Below are positions 15,570 through 22,804 of a DNA stretch of 29,415 nt, piece by piece (the stretch's first letter is position 1; every line of letters begins with the position of its first letter). Under the pieces are notes generated by a model. The model did not search any database. It saw nothing but the letters and a program-made list of their open reading frames with translations, and was not told the origin of the DNA. This DNA comes from Bacilli bacterium. Lineage in GTDB: Bacteria; Bacillota_I; Bacilli_A; RF39; UBA660. A program made the translations under genes and the position numbers. Location: positions 1 to 29,415 of the forward strand of contig JAEDJT010000017.1 in NCBI GenBank assembly GCA_016296185.1. Direction: 5' to 3'.

Positions 15570-16524
15570 ATTTACAAGTAAATCCGTTAGTTTTATATTC
15601 TTTTCTATCTTCATTAGCCCCTTTAGAATGAATACTATTAAAGAATTTATTAAACTTAATAGTTACTTTAGATTTATCATAAGTAATCTTTAAATTCTTT
15701 TTATCTTTATAAGTTGTTTCCATTCTAGCTGCAAAAGCTTTAGTATCCATATCTTCAATACCATCAAATTCATAAACTACTTCATGTTCAGTCATATATG
15801 CATAACCAAATATATAATTAGTTGTAACTGTAGTTGTAGCTTTAATACCAGATTCTTCTTCAATTAAAGAACAAACTATTTTACTATTACCAATAAAGTA
15901 AGCAGATACACAACCAACAATTAACAGTAAAAATATAATAGGTCCAACATTAACACGTTTTTTGACACGTTTTCTTGGAGCAGATTTTATTCTACTAGCA
16001 TTATTTGAATAATTATTAGCATAAGCGGATTGAATATGTTCAGCTTGTTGTTGAACACCACCTGCATTATTATATTGATCTTTATTACCTATATTTTCAA
16101 ATACTTGAGTTTGTTTTACTTCTTTTGGTTCAAAGAAAACACCACCCATAGGATTATCATTAGTAAATGTATGTTCACCTTCAAATGTATTAGCTGGATT
16201 ATTAATAGGTTGAGGAACCTTTACTTCTTCAGGTTCAGAATTCTTTTTATCTTCTTTTTTTGATTTTTTTTCAGATTTCTTTTCTTCTTTTGAATTTTTC
16301 TCTTCCAAGGATTCAACTTCTTCTAAAGATTCAACTTCTTCTAAAGTTTCTATCTCATCTAAAGTTTCTATCTCATTATTTTTTTCTAATCCAGTTTCAT
16401 CTAAAGATTCAATTGTTGTAGGAGCAGCAACCATACCATCAAAAGAAGAATCTTCTAAAAAAGCATCTGAAACTTTTGAATCAGTCGAAATAGAGTCGAT
16501 ATCAAAATATTTCTTCTTTGCCAT
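15568..16524 (-). CDS. Single-pass membrane protein with acidic cytoplasmic region and extracellular Cys-paired domain
   Basis: 318 aa. Residues 1-190 are hydrophilic: a Glu-rich repeat (about 51-75, units like EIETLE/EVESLE), a Lys-rich block (76-95), a Gln/Asn-rich stretch and a basic stop (RKRVKKR, 184-190). One membrane helix spans about 192-212. The remaining 100 residues face outside, beginning KIVCSL (Cys218) and ending GFTCK (Cys317), so a disulfide may close the domain. The same architecture and TCK end recur in the next gene upstream, so they are likely paralogous. The outer domain resembles DUF1307-type lipoprotein domains, weakly. GGAGG is seven bases before the ATG. Function unknown. 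Confidence 0.7.
   Translation of the reverse strand: MAKKKYFDIDSISTDSKVSDAFLEDSSFDGMVAAPTTIESLDETGLEKNNEIETLDEIETLEEVESLEEVESLEEKNSKEEKKSEKKSKKEDKKNSEPEEVKVPQPINNPANTFEGEHTFTNDNPMGGVFFEPKEVKQTQVFENIGNKDQYNNAGGVQQQAEHIQSAYANNYSNNASRIKSAPRKRVKKRVNVGPIIFLLLIVGCVSAYFIGNSKIVCSLIEEESGIKATTTVTTNYIFGYAYMTEHEVVYEFDGIEDMDTKAFAARMETTYKDKKNLKITYDKSKVTIKFNKFFNSIHSKGANEDRKEYKTNGFTCK
16310..16381. repeat. Tandem 18-bp coding repeat
   Basis: Four contiguous 18-bp units: two copies of the GATTCAACTTCTTCTAAA type (16310-16345) and two of a GTTTCTATCTCATCTAAA variant (16346-16381, last imperfect). They encode the Glu-rich hexapeptide repeats of the 318-aa protein. Confidence 0.7.
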
Positions 16525-16549
16525 ACCTACACCTCCACTATCTAAGATA

Positions 16550-16558
16550 AGTATATCA
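16550..16558 (-). promoter_or_regulatory. Extended -10 for the 318-aa gene
   Basis: Minus strand TGATATACT upstream of the GGAGG site of the 318-aa gene, about ten bases after the preceding terminator U-run. Confidence 0.45.
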
Positions 16559-16567
16559 TAGACAAAT

Positions 16568-16598
16568 AAAAAAAGTTCCTAAAATTTAATAGGAGCTT
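16568..16598 (-). terminator. Intrinsic terminator of the Pro-rich surface protein gene
   Basis: Nine-position stem with one mismatch (AAGTTCCTA at 16573-16581 against TAGGAGCTT at 16590-16598), U-run on the minus strand (A's 16568-16574). It lies 17 bases past the stop codon. Confidence 0.65.
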
Positions 16599-16614
16599 AT
16601 TTTAATTAACATTA

Positions 16615-17340
16615 TTATTTACAAGTCATTTCTTCGTCTTCAAAATATTCTTTAGCTTCTTTATAAGATTCAATTTCTAAATCTTCTTCATCAGCTAATT
16701 TCTTTAAGTCATATTTAACTACAGCAGTAATTACATCACCTTTTGCAGTAACTTTATAACTCTTATATTCATCAGAATCTTTTAATGATTCTTCCATACC
16801 GTCTCTGATTTCTTCAATATCAAAATCATATTCATAATCACTATAATCTAATACAACTTTCATAGAAACTTCTTTTGCTTTACCTAAACCATATTTAACA
16901 GTATATGTATATTTTGTAGTAACACCAAAACTTTCAGTTTCATCTGTACATGTTAATGTTTTACCACCAAATAATACAATTAATAAAATTATTGCAATAA
17001 TAACACCTATTATTCCACCAATAACTTTTTTATCATTCCAATTAATATTATTAATACTAAATGGTTTAGATCCACCAGCTGGAGTTGCCATTGGTGTTAC
17101 TGGTGCACCAGTAAATCCAGGTTGTACTGGTGCTTGTGGCACTGGAGTAACTGGTGCTTGTGGCACTGGATTAACCGGTGCTTGTGGCACTGGTTCAACT
17201 GGTGCTTGTGGCACTGGTTCAACTGGAGTAACAACTGGTTGTACAGGTGCTACTGGAGTTGGAGTCACTTCAGGTTGTACTGGAGTAACTGGAGTTTGTG
17301 GCATTGGATTAACGCCATTTAAATTGTTTTGTTCATTCAT
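16615..17340 (-). CDS. Pro-rich repeat single-pass membrane protein, paralogue of the 318-aa protein
   Basis: 241 aa. Residues 10-90 are Pro/Val/Gln/Thr-rich with octapeptide repeats (PVPQAPVx) encoded by four exact-length 24-bp DNA repeats. A single membrane helix covers about 106-125. The outer domain (126-241) starts TLTCTDETES (Cys131), has a TKYTYTVKYG strand and several acidic helices, and ends MTCK (Cys240). The CxxD...TCK frame, size and topology match the neighbouring 318-aa protein, so both probably present the same kind of outer domain (DUF1307-like by appearance) behind different disordered cytoplasmic tails. AGGATAA lies upstream of the ATG. Function unknown. Confidence 0.7.
   Translation of the reverse strand: MNEQNNLNGVNPMPQTPVTPVQPEVTPTPVAPVQPVVTPVEPVPQAPVEPVPQAPVNPVPQAPVTPVPQAPVQPGFTGAPVTPMATPAGGSKPFSINNINWNDKKVIGGIIGVIIAIILLIVLFGGKTLTCTDETESFGVTTKYTYTVKYGLGKAKEVSMKVVLDYSDYEYDFDIEEIRDGMEESLKDSDEYKSYKVTAKGDVITAVVKYDLKKLADEEDLEIESYKEAKEYFEDEEMTCK
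17129..17224. repeat. Four tandem 24-bp repeats
   Basis: Four consecutive units beginning GGTGCTTGTGGCACTGG at 17129, 17153, 17177 and 17201; the last two are identical over 24 bp. They encode the PVPQAPV octapeptide repeats. Copy number is a likely source of length variation between strains. Confidence 0.85.
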
Positions 17341-17367
17341 ACTTCACACTTATCCTATCTTATATTA

Positions 17368-17376
17368 ATTATAACA
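17368..17376 (-). promoter_or_regulatory. Extended -10 for the Pro-rich surface protein gene
   Basis: Minus strand TGTTATAAT immediately following the T-rich tail of the preceding terminator. Confidence 0.5.
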
Positions 17377-17390
17377 AAAAAGAAAAGAAA

Positions 17391-17421
17391 AAAGAAAACA
17401 AATTTTTACTTTGTTTTCTTT
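17391..17421 (-). terminator. Intrinsic terminator of the small HAD gene
   Basis: Perfect 12-bp stem (AAAGAAAACAAA at 17391-17402 with 17410-17421), seven-base loop containing the stop codon, T-rich tail on the minus strand. Confidence 0.75.
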
Positions 17422-17873
17422 AATTTTACACTTTGTTCAACTTTTCCTAAAACTTTTATAGCTTTATTAACACTTATATCATCTAAACCTAATTGACCAT
17501 GAATTCTTTGAGAAGGAAGCTTAATCATTGATTCACCAAAATCCATATCATAGTCATCATCAATAACTACAAATGAATCTATTTCAGGATGAGCTTCTAA
17601 ATACATTTTAATTTCTTCTTCTCTACTATAACCATAAGGAGTAAAACCTAATACGTTAATACCTTCACACATTAATCTATCAAGTAAAGCACGTAAAGTA
17701 GAATTCATTCTATTAGTTAATAAAAAACTATTTTTAATAGAAGAACTAATAACAACATTAGCTTCAGTTTCATGAACAATATGTTTTAATCTTTGTAAAT
17801 TATCATAATTTACTTCATCTATCTTATAACTTGTATCTAACACACCATTAAAATCTAAAAATATAACTTTCAT
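17406..17873 (-). CDS. HAD-like protein (SAK-type HAD) with altered catalytic motif
   Basis: 155 aa. It has the order of the small HAD domains linked to RNA-repair 'Swiss Army knife' proteins: motif I FLDFNGVLDT (Asp7), motif II VVISSSIK (Ser43-45), a YSREEEIKMYL helix, motif IV FVVIDDDYDM (Asp105-107) and a C-terminal GQLGLDD. In HAD phosphatases motif I is DxD; here the second Asp is Asn9, which removes the usual general acid/base. It may be a non-hydrolytic or altered-specificity member. AGGAGGGAG precedes the ATG. It is an independent unit, next to but not fused with the other HAD gene. Family moderately sure, activity doubtful. Confidence 0.7.
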   Translation of the reverse strand: MKVIFLDFNGVLDTSYKIDEVNYDNLQRLKHIVHETEANVVISSSIKNSFLLTNRMNSTLRALLDRLMCEGINVLGFTPYGYSREEEIKMYLEAHPEIDSFVVIDDDYDMDFGESMIKLPSQRIHGQLGLDDISVNKAIKVLGKVEQSVKLKKTK

Positions 17874-17906
17874 AAAAACTCCCTCCTTTTTATATAAAGT
17901 TTACTT

Positions 17907-17915
17907 ACTATACCA
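17907..17915 (-). promoter_or_regulatory. Extended -10 for the small HAD gene
   Basis: Minus strand TGGTATAGT, directly after the U-run of the preceding terminator (TATGGTATAGT context). Confidence 0.5.
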
Positions 17916-17922
17916 TAAAAAA

Positions 17923-17946
17923 AGAAAATAATAAATATTATTTTCT
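17923..17946 (-). terminator. Intrinsic terminator of the nucleotidase-like gene
   Basis: AGAAAATAAT (17923-17932) pairs with ATTATTTTCT (17937-17946), four-base loop, U-run on the minus strand, overlapping the TAG at 17945-17947. Confidence 0.7.
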
Positions 17947-18505
17947 ATGAATACATTTCTTGTACAACATCATATACTTCATCCCAAGAACAAACTCTTT
18001 TAAATTTGTTTTGATCTTGATTAAATGGAGCATCAAATTGTAATGTTGGAATTCCTTTATTTTTAACAGAAGTACAGTTACCTGTATTATCATCTATAAA
18101 TAAATCTATTCCATTTATAACACATTCTTTACCTTTATCATGACAATCAACTATTAACTTATCAAAAGGAATTTTATTAACCTTTAAATAATCAAGACTA
18201 ATCTTATAAGGATCTAAATATTCTTTACGATTTCTAGCTGATATAAAAATAATCTTGTGTCCTTCCTCTTTAAGTTTATTTAGTGTTTCAACAACACCCT
18301 CTTTTAAAGGAACTATTTTTGCCATTGCTGGAAAAATATCAGGTTTAATTAAATCATAATTAGGTAAAGTTTTATTTAAAAAATTATAAGTTGGTCTTTG
18401 AGATAACATCTTATTAATGTCCATTCCATATTTTATAGCAATCATTGGAAGTAAAACACTATAAGTATTAGTAATAGTATCATCGATATCTATACCTATG
18501 TTCAT
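17945..18505 (-). CDS. 5'(3')-deoxyribonucleotidase-like HAD hydrolase (NT5C type)
   Basis: 186 aa, complete HAD motif set: motif I DIDDT with Asp6 and Asp8, motif II FISARN with Ser89, motif III Lys in HDKGKEC (about 122-128), and motif IV LFIDDN with Asp138-Asp139. A cap region lies between motifs I and II, as in the NT5C family, which removes phosphate from deoxyribonucleotides; many bacterial members are uncharacterised. The start is ATG 18503-18505 after AGGTGAT; the GTG at 18512-18514 belongs to that site. With the ThyX-like protein, dNMP-kinase-like protein and Nudix in this window it hints at dNTP-pool control, though these genes are not in one operon. Confidence 0.8.
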   Translation of the reverse strand: MNIGIDIDDTITNTYSVLLPMIAIKYGMDINKMLSQRPTYNFLNKTLPNYDLIKPDIFPAMAKIVPLKEGVVETLNKLKEEGHKIIFISARNRKEYLDPYKISLDYLKVNKIPFDKLIVDCHDKGKECVINGIDLFIDDNTGNCTSVKNKGIPTLQFDAPFNQDQNKFKRVCSWDEVYDVVQEMYS

Positions 18506-18540
18506 CCTAATCACCTACTATTAAATTATACATTTAAATC

Positions 18541-18566
18541 AAAAAAAGTACAATACCATTATACTT
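18541..18566 (-). terminator. Intrinsic terminator of the 129-aa gene
   Basis: Nine-bp stem including one G-U pair in RNA (18546-18554 with 18558-18566), three-base loop, seven-U tail on the minus strand. The stop codon is in the stem. Confidence 0.75.
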
Positions 18567-18948
18567 CTTTATCATCTTCATATTCTTCTTCGTCATAATT
18601 TTCATCATCATATTCTTCATCATCAGCAAATTCATCATAATCAGAATCTTGATTATCATTTTCTTCTTCATCAACTATTGGTCTATTTTCATATACTGGA
18701 CTTTTAAATCCTTTTTCAGTAAATAAATTAATACCATAGTATGAACCAATTAAAATATCTATAATTAAAACTAATAGATATACTAAATTAAATTGAATAC
18801 CAAATAAGAATAATAATGAAATAAGAATAATAACACTAATACCAAAACCAAAAATACATTTTAAAATATTAGGTTTAGTATAACCAGTAAGTACTCTTTC
18901 AGTTCCATTATCCTTTTTTAATATCTCTAATATCTTATCCATATTCAT
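18559..18948 (-). CDS. Small two-helix membrane protein with acidic tail
   Basis: 129 aa. A short basic cytoplasmic N-terminus is followed by two membrane helices (about 30-49 and 53-72) and an extremely acidic C-terminal tail (about 88-127, long runs of Asp/Glu with Tyr). No family recognised. With both ends inside, the tail would be a cytoplasmic polyanion, perhaps binding cations or a basic partner. The first ATG at 18946-18948 has AGGTG seven bases upstream. Its promoter and terminator mark it as a separate transcription unit. Confidence 0.65.
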   Translation of the reverse strand: MNMDKILEILKKDNGTERVLTGYTKPNILKCIFGFGISVIILISLLFLFGIQFNLVYLLVLIIDILIGSYYGINLFTEKGFKSPVYENRPIVDEEENDNQDSDYDEFADDEEYDDENYDEEEYEDDKEV

Positions 18949-18966
18949 TTAATATCACCTACTTTT

Positions 18967-18975
18967 ATTTTACCA
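18967..18975 (-). promoter_or_regulatory. Extended -10 for the 129-aa gene
   Basis: Minus strand TGGTAAAAT, starting three bases after the preceding terminator U-run and about 20 bases before the ATG. Confidence 0.5.
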
Positions 18976-18978
18976 TTA

Positions 18979-19001
18979 AAAAAGTAGCAATGCTACTTTT
19001 T
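18979..19001 (-). terminator. Intrinsic terminator of the 150-aa gene
   Basis: Ten-bp stem AAAAAGTAGC/GCTACTTTTT with a three-base loop, U-run on the minus strand, TAG (18993-18995) inside the stem. Confidence 0.8.
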
Positions 19002-19445
19002 ATTCTTTCCATAATATCTTATTAAAATAGAATTTAATACACATTGAATTAAAATCGTAACTCCAAATAATAAAGCACCAATTACTTGATCAAATACTAA
19101 ACAAATAACTAACATAAAAATCATTACATAAATCATAACAATAATTGTAATTACATCAGCTTTTCCTTCAATAATTAAATCTTTATTATGTTGAATAGAA
19201 TTACTATCTTTATATAGCATTATAACTGAAAACATAAATATAAAGAATCCAATCATAAATAATATAATACCAATTAATTTTAATGAATGAGCATTACTAT
19301 TACTAATAGTAGGAACAATACTATTAATGATTCCTAGTTTACTTAAACTAGAGCCAAATAATAAGAACAATCCACAAAGATATAATATTAAACCAATACA
19401 AAAACAAATAATAACAATAATATTTTTCTTATTTTTCTTTTTCAT
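18993..19445 (-). CDS. Four-helix membrane protein
   Basis: 150 aa with a basic N-terminus (MKKKNKKN) and four membrane helices (about 9-30, 54-76, 96-117 and 120-142). No motif or family recognised. Its ATG is one base past the TAA of the 412-frame gene upstream and its ribosome site is weak (AAAGAA), so translation is probably coupled. The two genes form an operon ending at the hairpin that covers its stop codon. A role together with the upstream DUF3592-like protein is likely; the nature of that role is unknown. Confidence 0.6.
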   Translation of the reverse strand: MKKKNKKNIIVIICFCIGLILYLCGLFLLFGSSLSKLGIINSIVPTISNSNAHSLKLIGIILFMIGFFIFMFSVIMLYKDSNSIQHNKDLIIEGKADVITIIVMIYVMIFMLVICLVFDQVIGALLFGVTILIQCVLNSILIRYYGKNKK

Positions 19446-19446
19446 A

Positions 19447-20676
19447 TTAATATTCTTTATGTTCTATTTCTTCTTCAAATCCAGGTTTAATATCTAACAT
19501 TTTGCTATGAATTGTATTAGCTATTTCATCTAAATCAATTCTATACATATTAGTTAATAAACATTTTGAATCATCAGTACAAACAGTTATTTTAACTAAT
19601 TTGTTTTCACTATTTATTGTTTTAACAACAGAAGTAATTTCATCAAAATTAACTTCTTTTTTAGCATTACCTACTAATTCACAAACCAATGTAGATCCTG
19701 AAATATAATATTTCTTAGGAAGAATTTTCTTTTGTTCTATAGCTTTCTTTTCAACTGGTTTAGTTTCTTCTTTAACCTCTTCTTTAGATTCTTCAACCTC
19801 AAGAGTTTTTTCTTTATTTTTATCAATTACTGGAACTTCAACTTTTTTCTTTTTCTTATTTAATAATGCTTCCATTAAAGAAGTTTTCTTAGCTTCATTA
19901 ATAGCTTCTTGTTTATCATCTACTTCTTTTTTAACTTCTTCAACTACAGTTTCTTCTTCCATAGCTTCTTCTTTAGTTTCTTCAGCTACAGTAATTGGTG
20001 CAGTTATTTCATTAATCTTTTCAGAAGTATCATCAATAATATCAATTTTACTTATATCAATATTTTCAGTATTTTCAACTTTAGAACTTCTTGTTTGAAT
20101 TTCAATTTCTTCTTCAGGAACAATTTCTGACTCTTTATTAATAGATTTAATACCAACTTCTTCTACTTCAGTTTCACTCTTAACATATGAAATTTCTTGA
20201 GTATCATCAGTAATAATTTTTAATTGTTCAGTATTACCAACAACTGAAATAATTTTAGTTTTATAATCATCATCTTCATAAGATTCTTTTGGTTTCTTAA
20301 ATAATTCAAATAAACCTATAACACATAATACTAATCCAATAATTGGACAAACAAATATTAATTTACTAGTTTTATAAGATTGAACTGATGTAACATTTTT
20401 AGAATGATAATAAACATCAATAGTTTCACCAACTTTAATATCATCTTTATAATAGAAATTATAATTATAGAATGTATTATCAACCATATAAGATACAGTA
20501 ACATCATTTTTACCAGTACCTTCACTATCTTCTTTAACATCAATAACAGTTGCAGATATTAATACTAAATCCTTATCACTATTAACAATATTAATACAAA
20601 TTATTAATGATAATAAAAGTAATAAACCTATAACTAAAAAGATAATACTTCTAAAACTTATTTCTTTATCTGTCAT
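19447..20676 (-). CDS. Membrane protein: DUF3592-like loop, long acidic linker, C-terminal cytoplasmic domain
   Basis: 409 aa. Membrane helices lie at about 10-30 and 105-125. The loop between them has the DUF3592 layout (SATVIDVKEDSE ... VTVSYMVDN ... GETIDVYYHSKN). Residues about 150-320 are a Glu/Lys-rich low-complexity, coiled-coil-prone linker. The last 85 residues form a compact alpha/beta domain (KYYISGSTLVCELVG ... IDLDEIANTIHSKM), perhaps PH-like, but this is a guess. The start is ATG 20674-20676, eight bases after AAGGGAG; the GTG at 20683-20685 abuts that site. First gene of an operon with the four-helix protein. It may link an outer-face domain to a cytoplasmic one. Confidence 0.65.
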   Translation of the reverse strand: MTDKEISFRSIIFLVIGLLLLLSLIICINIVNSDKDLVLISATVIDVKEDSEGTGKNDVTVSYMVDNTFYNYNFYYKDDIKVGETIDVYYHSKNVTSVQSYKTSKLIFVCPIIGLVLCVIGLFELFKKPKESYEDDDYKTKIISVVGNTEQLKIITDDTQEISYVKSETEVEEVGIKSINKESEIVPEEEIEIQTRSSKVENTENIDISKIDIIDDTSEKINEITAPITVAEETKEEAMEEETVVEEVKKEVDDKQEAINEAKKTSLMEALLNKKKKKVEVPVIDKNKEKTLEVEESKEEVKEETKPVEKKAIEQKKILPKKYYISGSTLVCELVGNAKKEVNFDEITSVVKTINSENKLVKITVCTDDSKCLLTNMYRIDLDEIANTIHSKMLDIKPGFEEEIEHKEY

Positions 20677-20701
20677 AACAGCCACTCCCTTATTCTAAAT
20701 A

Positions 20702-20710
20702 ATTATATCA
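20702..20710 (-). promoter_or_regulatory. Extended -10 for the DUF3592-like operon
   Basis: Minus strand TGATATAAT, eight bases after the aspS terminator U-tract and about 25 bases before the ATG. Confidence 0.5.
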
Positions 20711-20717
20711 TATAAAA

Positions 20718-20745
20718 ATAAAAAGAACACTAAATTTTAGCGTTC
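20718..20745 (-). terminator. Intrinsic terminator of aspS
   Basis: Nine-bp stem with one G-U pair (20725-20733 with 20737-20745), three-base loop, U-tract on the minus strand. It lies six bases past the stop codon. Confidence 0.75.
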
Positions 20746-20751
20746 ATAATT

Positions 20752-22491
20752 TTATTTTTCTTTAATAGAAATAGCAAGTTCATCTAATTGTTTTTTATCA
20801 ACTGTATTAGGACATTCACACATTAAATCAGTTGCAGAAGCTGTTTTAGGGAATGCAATAACATCTCTAATATTTTCAGTTTCGCATAATAACATAACTA
20901 ATCTATCTAATCCTAAAGCGAATCCACCATGTGGAGGACATCCATATTTTAATGCTTCAACAAAGAATCCAAATTTTTCTTCAATATCTTCTTTTGTTAA
21001 TTCTAATGCTTCGAACATAACTTCTTGAACATGTTCATCATGAATACGAATAGATCCACCACCAGCTTCATAACCATTGATAACTATATCGTAAGCTTTA
21101 CTATAGCAATTTGCTTTATCAGTTAATAATTTATCAACATCTTCATCTTTTGGCATAGTAAATGGGTGATGGCAAGCCATAAATCTATTTTCTTCTTCAC
21201 TCCATTCGAATGAAGGGAAATCAACAACCCATAATAATTTATAATCACCAGGTTTAATTAAATTTAAATCTCTAGCTAATTTACATCTTAATTGTCCCAA
21301 AGAAACTTTAACAATATTATAAGCTCCACTTACAATTAAAACTAAATCATTATTTTCTACACCTAAAGTCTTTTTAACATCTTCAACTTCATTTTCAGAC
21401 ATTACTTTAAAGATAGAACCACTAACTTCTTCTTGATATTTTAAATATGCTAAACCACTAGCTTTATATGTTTTAACAAAATCAGTTAATTTATCTAAAT
21501 CTTTTCTAGAATATTTATCGGCTGAATCTTTAACAACGATAGCATTAATAATGCCACCTTCTTCTAATACAGTTTTAAATACACCAAATTCAGTATTTTT
21601 AAAACATTCAGAAATATCTTGAATTTCCATACCAAATCTTAAGTCTGGTTTATCTGATCCATATTTACTCATTGCTTCAACATAAGGCATTCTCATTAAA
21701 GGTAACTCAATATCAATACCTTTAACTTCTTTGAAAATTGAAGCTACTAAACCTTCTCCAACTTCCATTACTTTATCTTCATCAACAAAAGACATTTCAA
21801 CATCTATTTGAGTAAATTCAGGTTGTCTATCAGCTCTTAAATCTTCATCTCTAAAACATTTAGCAATTTGGAAGTATCTTTCAAAACCAGATACCATTAA
21901 TAATTGTTTAAATATTTGTGGAGATTGAGGTAATGCATAAAATTTACCTTTATTAACTCTACTAGGTACTAGATAGTCTCTTGCTCCTTCTGGTGTGGAC
22001 TTACAAAGAATTGGAGTTTCAACTTCTAGGAAATCAATATCATTTAAGAATTTTCTTGCTGCAAATGTAATATTATTTCTTACAACAAAATTATTCTTTA
22101 ATGCTTCTCTTCTTAAATCTAGATATCTATATTTTAATCTAGTATCTTCTAAAGCATTAGTATCATCAGTAATTGCAAAAGGTATTTCTTTTGATTTGTT
22201 AATAAGTACTAATTTATCAACATCAACTTCAATTTCACCTGTTTCTAATTTTAGATTTTTACTTTCTCTTTCTACAATTTTTCCTGTTACTTCAATAACA
22301 TATTCATTTTTTAAATTACTAGCAATTTCATAATATTCATTTTCAGGTCTAACAACTACTTGCATAATACCTGTTCTATTTCTTAAATCAATGAACATTA
22401 ATCCACCAAGGTTTCTTACTTTAGAAACCCAACCAGATAAAGTAACTACTTCACCTACGTTACTAATATTATAATGTTTGTACTTTTCCAT
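20752..22491 (-). CDS. aspS: Aspartyl-tRNA synthetase, bacterial type
   Basis: 579 aa. It charges tRNA-Asp with aspartate. Domains in order: N-terminal OB-fold anticodon-binding domain (about 1-105, GWVSKVRNLGGLMFIDLR), class II catalytic core with motif 1 (FLEVETPILCKSTPEGARD, about 154-172), motif 2 (FRDEDLRADRQPEFTQID, 213-230), the bacterial GAD insertion (about 275-410), and motif 3 GLDRLVMLL (527-535). Leu in the RNLGG anticodon-contact segment is as in the E. coli enzyme rather than the His of non-discriminating AspRS, which hints at a tRNA-Asp-specific enzyme. The start is ATG 22489-22491 after AGGTGATAAT; upstream in-frame codons are in the leader. Controlled by an Asp-specific T-box. 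Confidence 0.97.
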   Translation of the reverse strand: MEKYKHYNISNVGEVVTLSGWVSKVRNLGGLMFIDLRNRTGIMQVVVRPENEYYEIASNLKNEYVIEVTGKIVERESKNLKLETGEIEVDVDKLVLINKSKEIPFAITDDTNALEDTRLKYRYLDLRREALKNNFVVRNNITFAARKFLNDIDFLEVETPILCKSTPEGARDYLVPSRVNKGKFYALPQSPQIFKQLLMVSGFERYFQIAKCFRDEDLRADRQPEFTQIDVEMSFVDEDKVMEVGEGLVASIFKEVKGIDIELPLMRMPYVEAMSKYGSDKPDLRFGMEIQDISECFKNTEFGVFKTVLEEGGIINAIVVKDSADKYSRKDLDKLTDFVKTYKASGLAYLKYQEEVSGSIFKVMSENEVEDVKKTLGVENNDLVLIVSGAYNIVKVSLGQLRCKLARDLNLIKPGDYKLLWVVDFPSFEWSEEENRFMACHHPFTMPKDEDVDKLLTDKANCYSKAYDIVINGYEAGGGSIRIHDEHVQEVMFEALELTKEDIEEKFGFFVEALKYGCPPHGGFALGLDRLVMLLCETENIRDVIAFPKTASATDLMCECPNTVDKKQLDELAISIKEK

Positions 22492-22514
22492 ATTATCACC
22501 TTTCTTTTTTATCA

Positions 22515-22741
22515 AAATAAAAACAGTTAATTATCCACAAGGGACGAATAACTGTTAAAAATCCGCGGTACCACCCAATTTATTATGTAAAACATAATCT
22601 CTTTTATGATAACGGTATTCACCGGATTATATTTCTATAATCAACTCCTGAGTGTCTTCTTAATATACATTACTATTAGCTTTCACCAAACGCTAACTCT
22701 CTACAAGCTAGTATATAATACTCTTCTCAATCAACATTTAT
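22515..22741 (-). promoter_or_regulatory. T-box riboswitch (Asp) upstream of aspS
   Basis: The leader RNA shows the T-box parts in order: a Stem I with AGAGAG (about 22696-22701) and a distal hairpin TTAGC/GCTAA; a specifier loop AAGAAGACAC with the Asp codon GAC at 22654-22656 followed by A; the invariant T-box TGGTACCGCG (complement of 22564-22573) in the antiterminator; and a terminator hairpin AACAGTTA/TAACTGTT (22522-22556) with a U-run. Uncharged tRNA-Asp pairs with GAC and the T-box and lets transcription into aspS proceed; charged tRNA leaves the terminator formed. Confidence 0.95.
22522..22556 (-). terminator. T-box terminator/attenuator hairpin
   Basis: AACAGTTA (22522-22529) pairs with TAACTGTT (22549-22556); inside, TCC/GGA can also pair. 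U-rich tail on the minus strand. It is mutually exclusive with the T-box antiterminator, which uses the CGTCCC segment. Confidence 0.85.
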
Positions 22742-22747
22742 ATCGCT

Positions 22748-22776
22748 ATTTTAAAACTAAAATAATTAAAAGTCAA
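22748..22776 (-). promoter_or_regulatory. Promoter of the aspS T-box transcript
   Basis: Minus strand -35 TTGACT (22771-22776), 17 bases, -10 TAAAAT (22748-22753). Its -35 abuts the U-run of the preceding kinase gene terminator. Confidence 0.75.
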
Positions 22777-22804
22777 ATAAAAAACCTATTCTTTAACAAT
22801 AGGT
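22777..22804 (-). terminator. Intrinsic terminator of the dNMP-kinase-like gene
   Basis: Seven-bp stem ACCTATT/AATAGGT (22784-22790 with 22798-22804), U-rich tail at 22777-22784, overlapping the TAG at 22786-22788. Confidence 0.75.

Noticed and set aside
17122..17322. Open plus-strand frame rich in Trp/Cys/Asn across the 24-bp repeats
   Set aside because: It is the antisense image of the Pro-rich repeat gene, with no ribosome site and unnatural composition.
22492..22515. Longer aspS start (TTG at 22513) adding eight residues
   Set aside because: The added codons lie across the ribosome site AGGTGATAAT and the T-box tail; the ATG at 22489-22491 matches normal AspRS N-termini.
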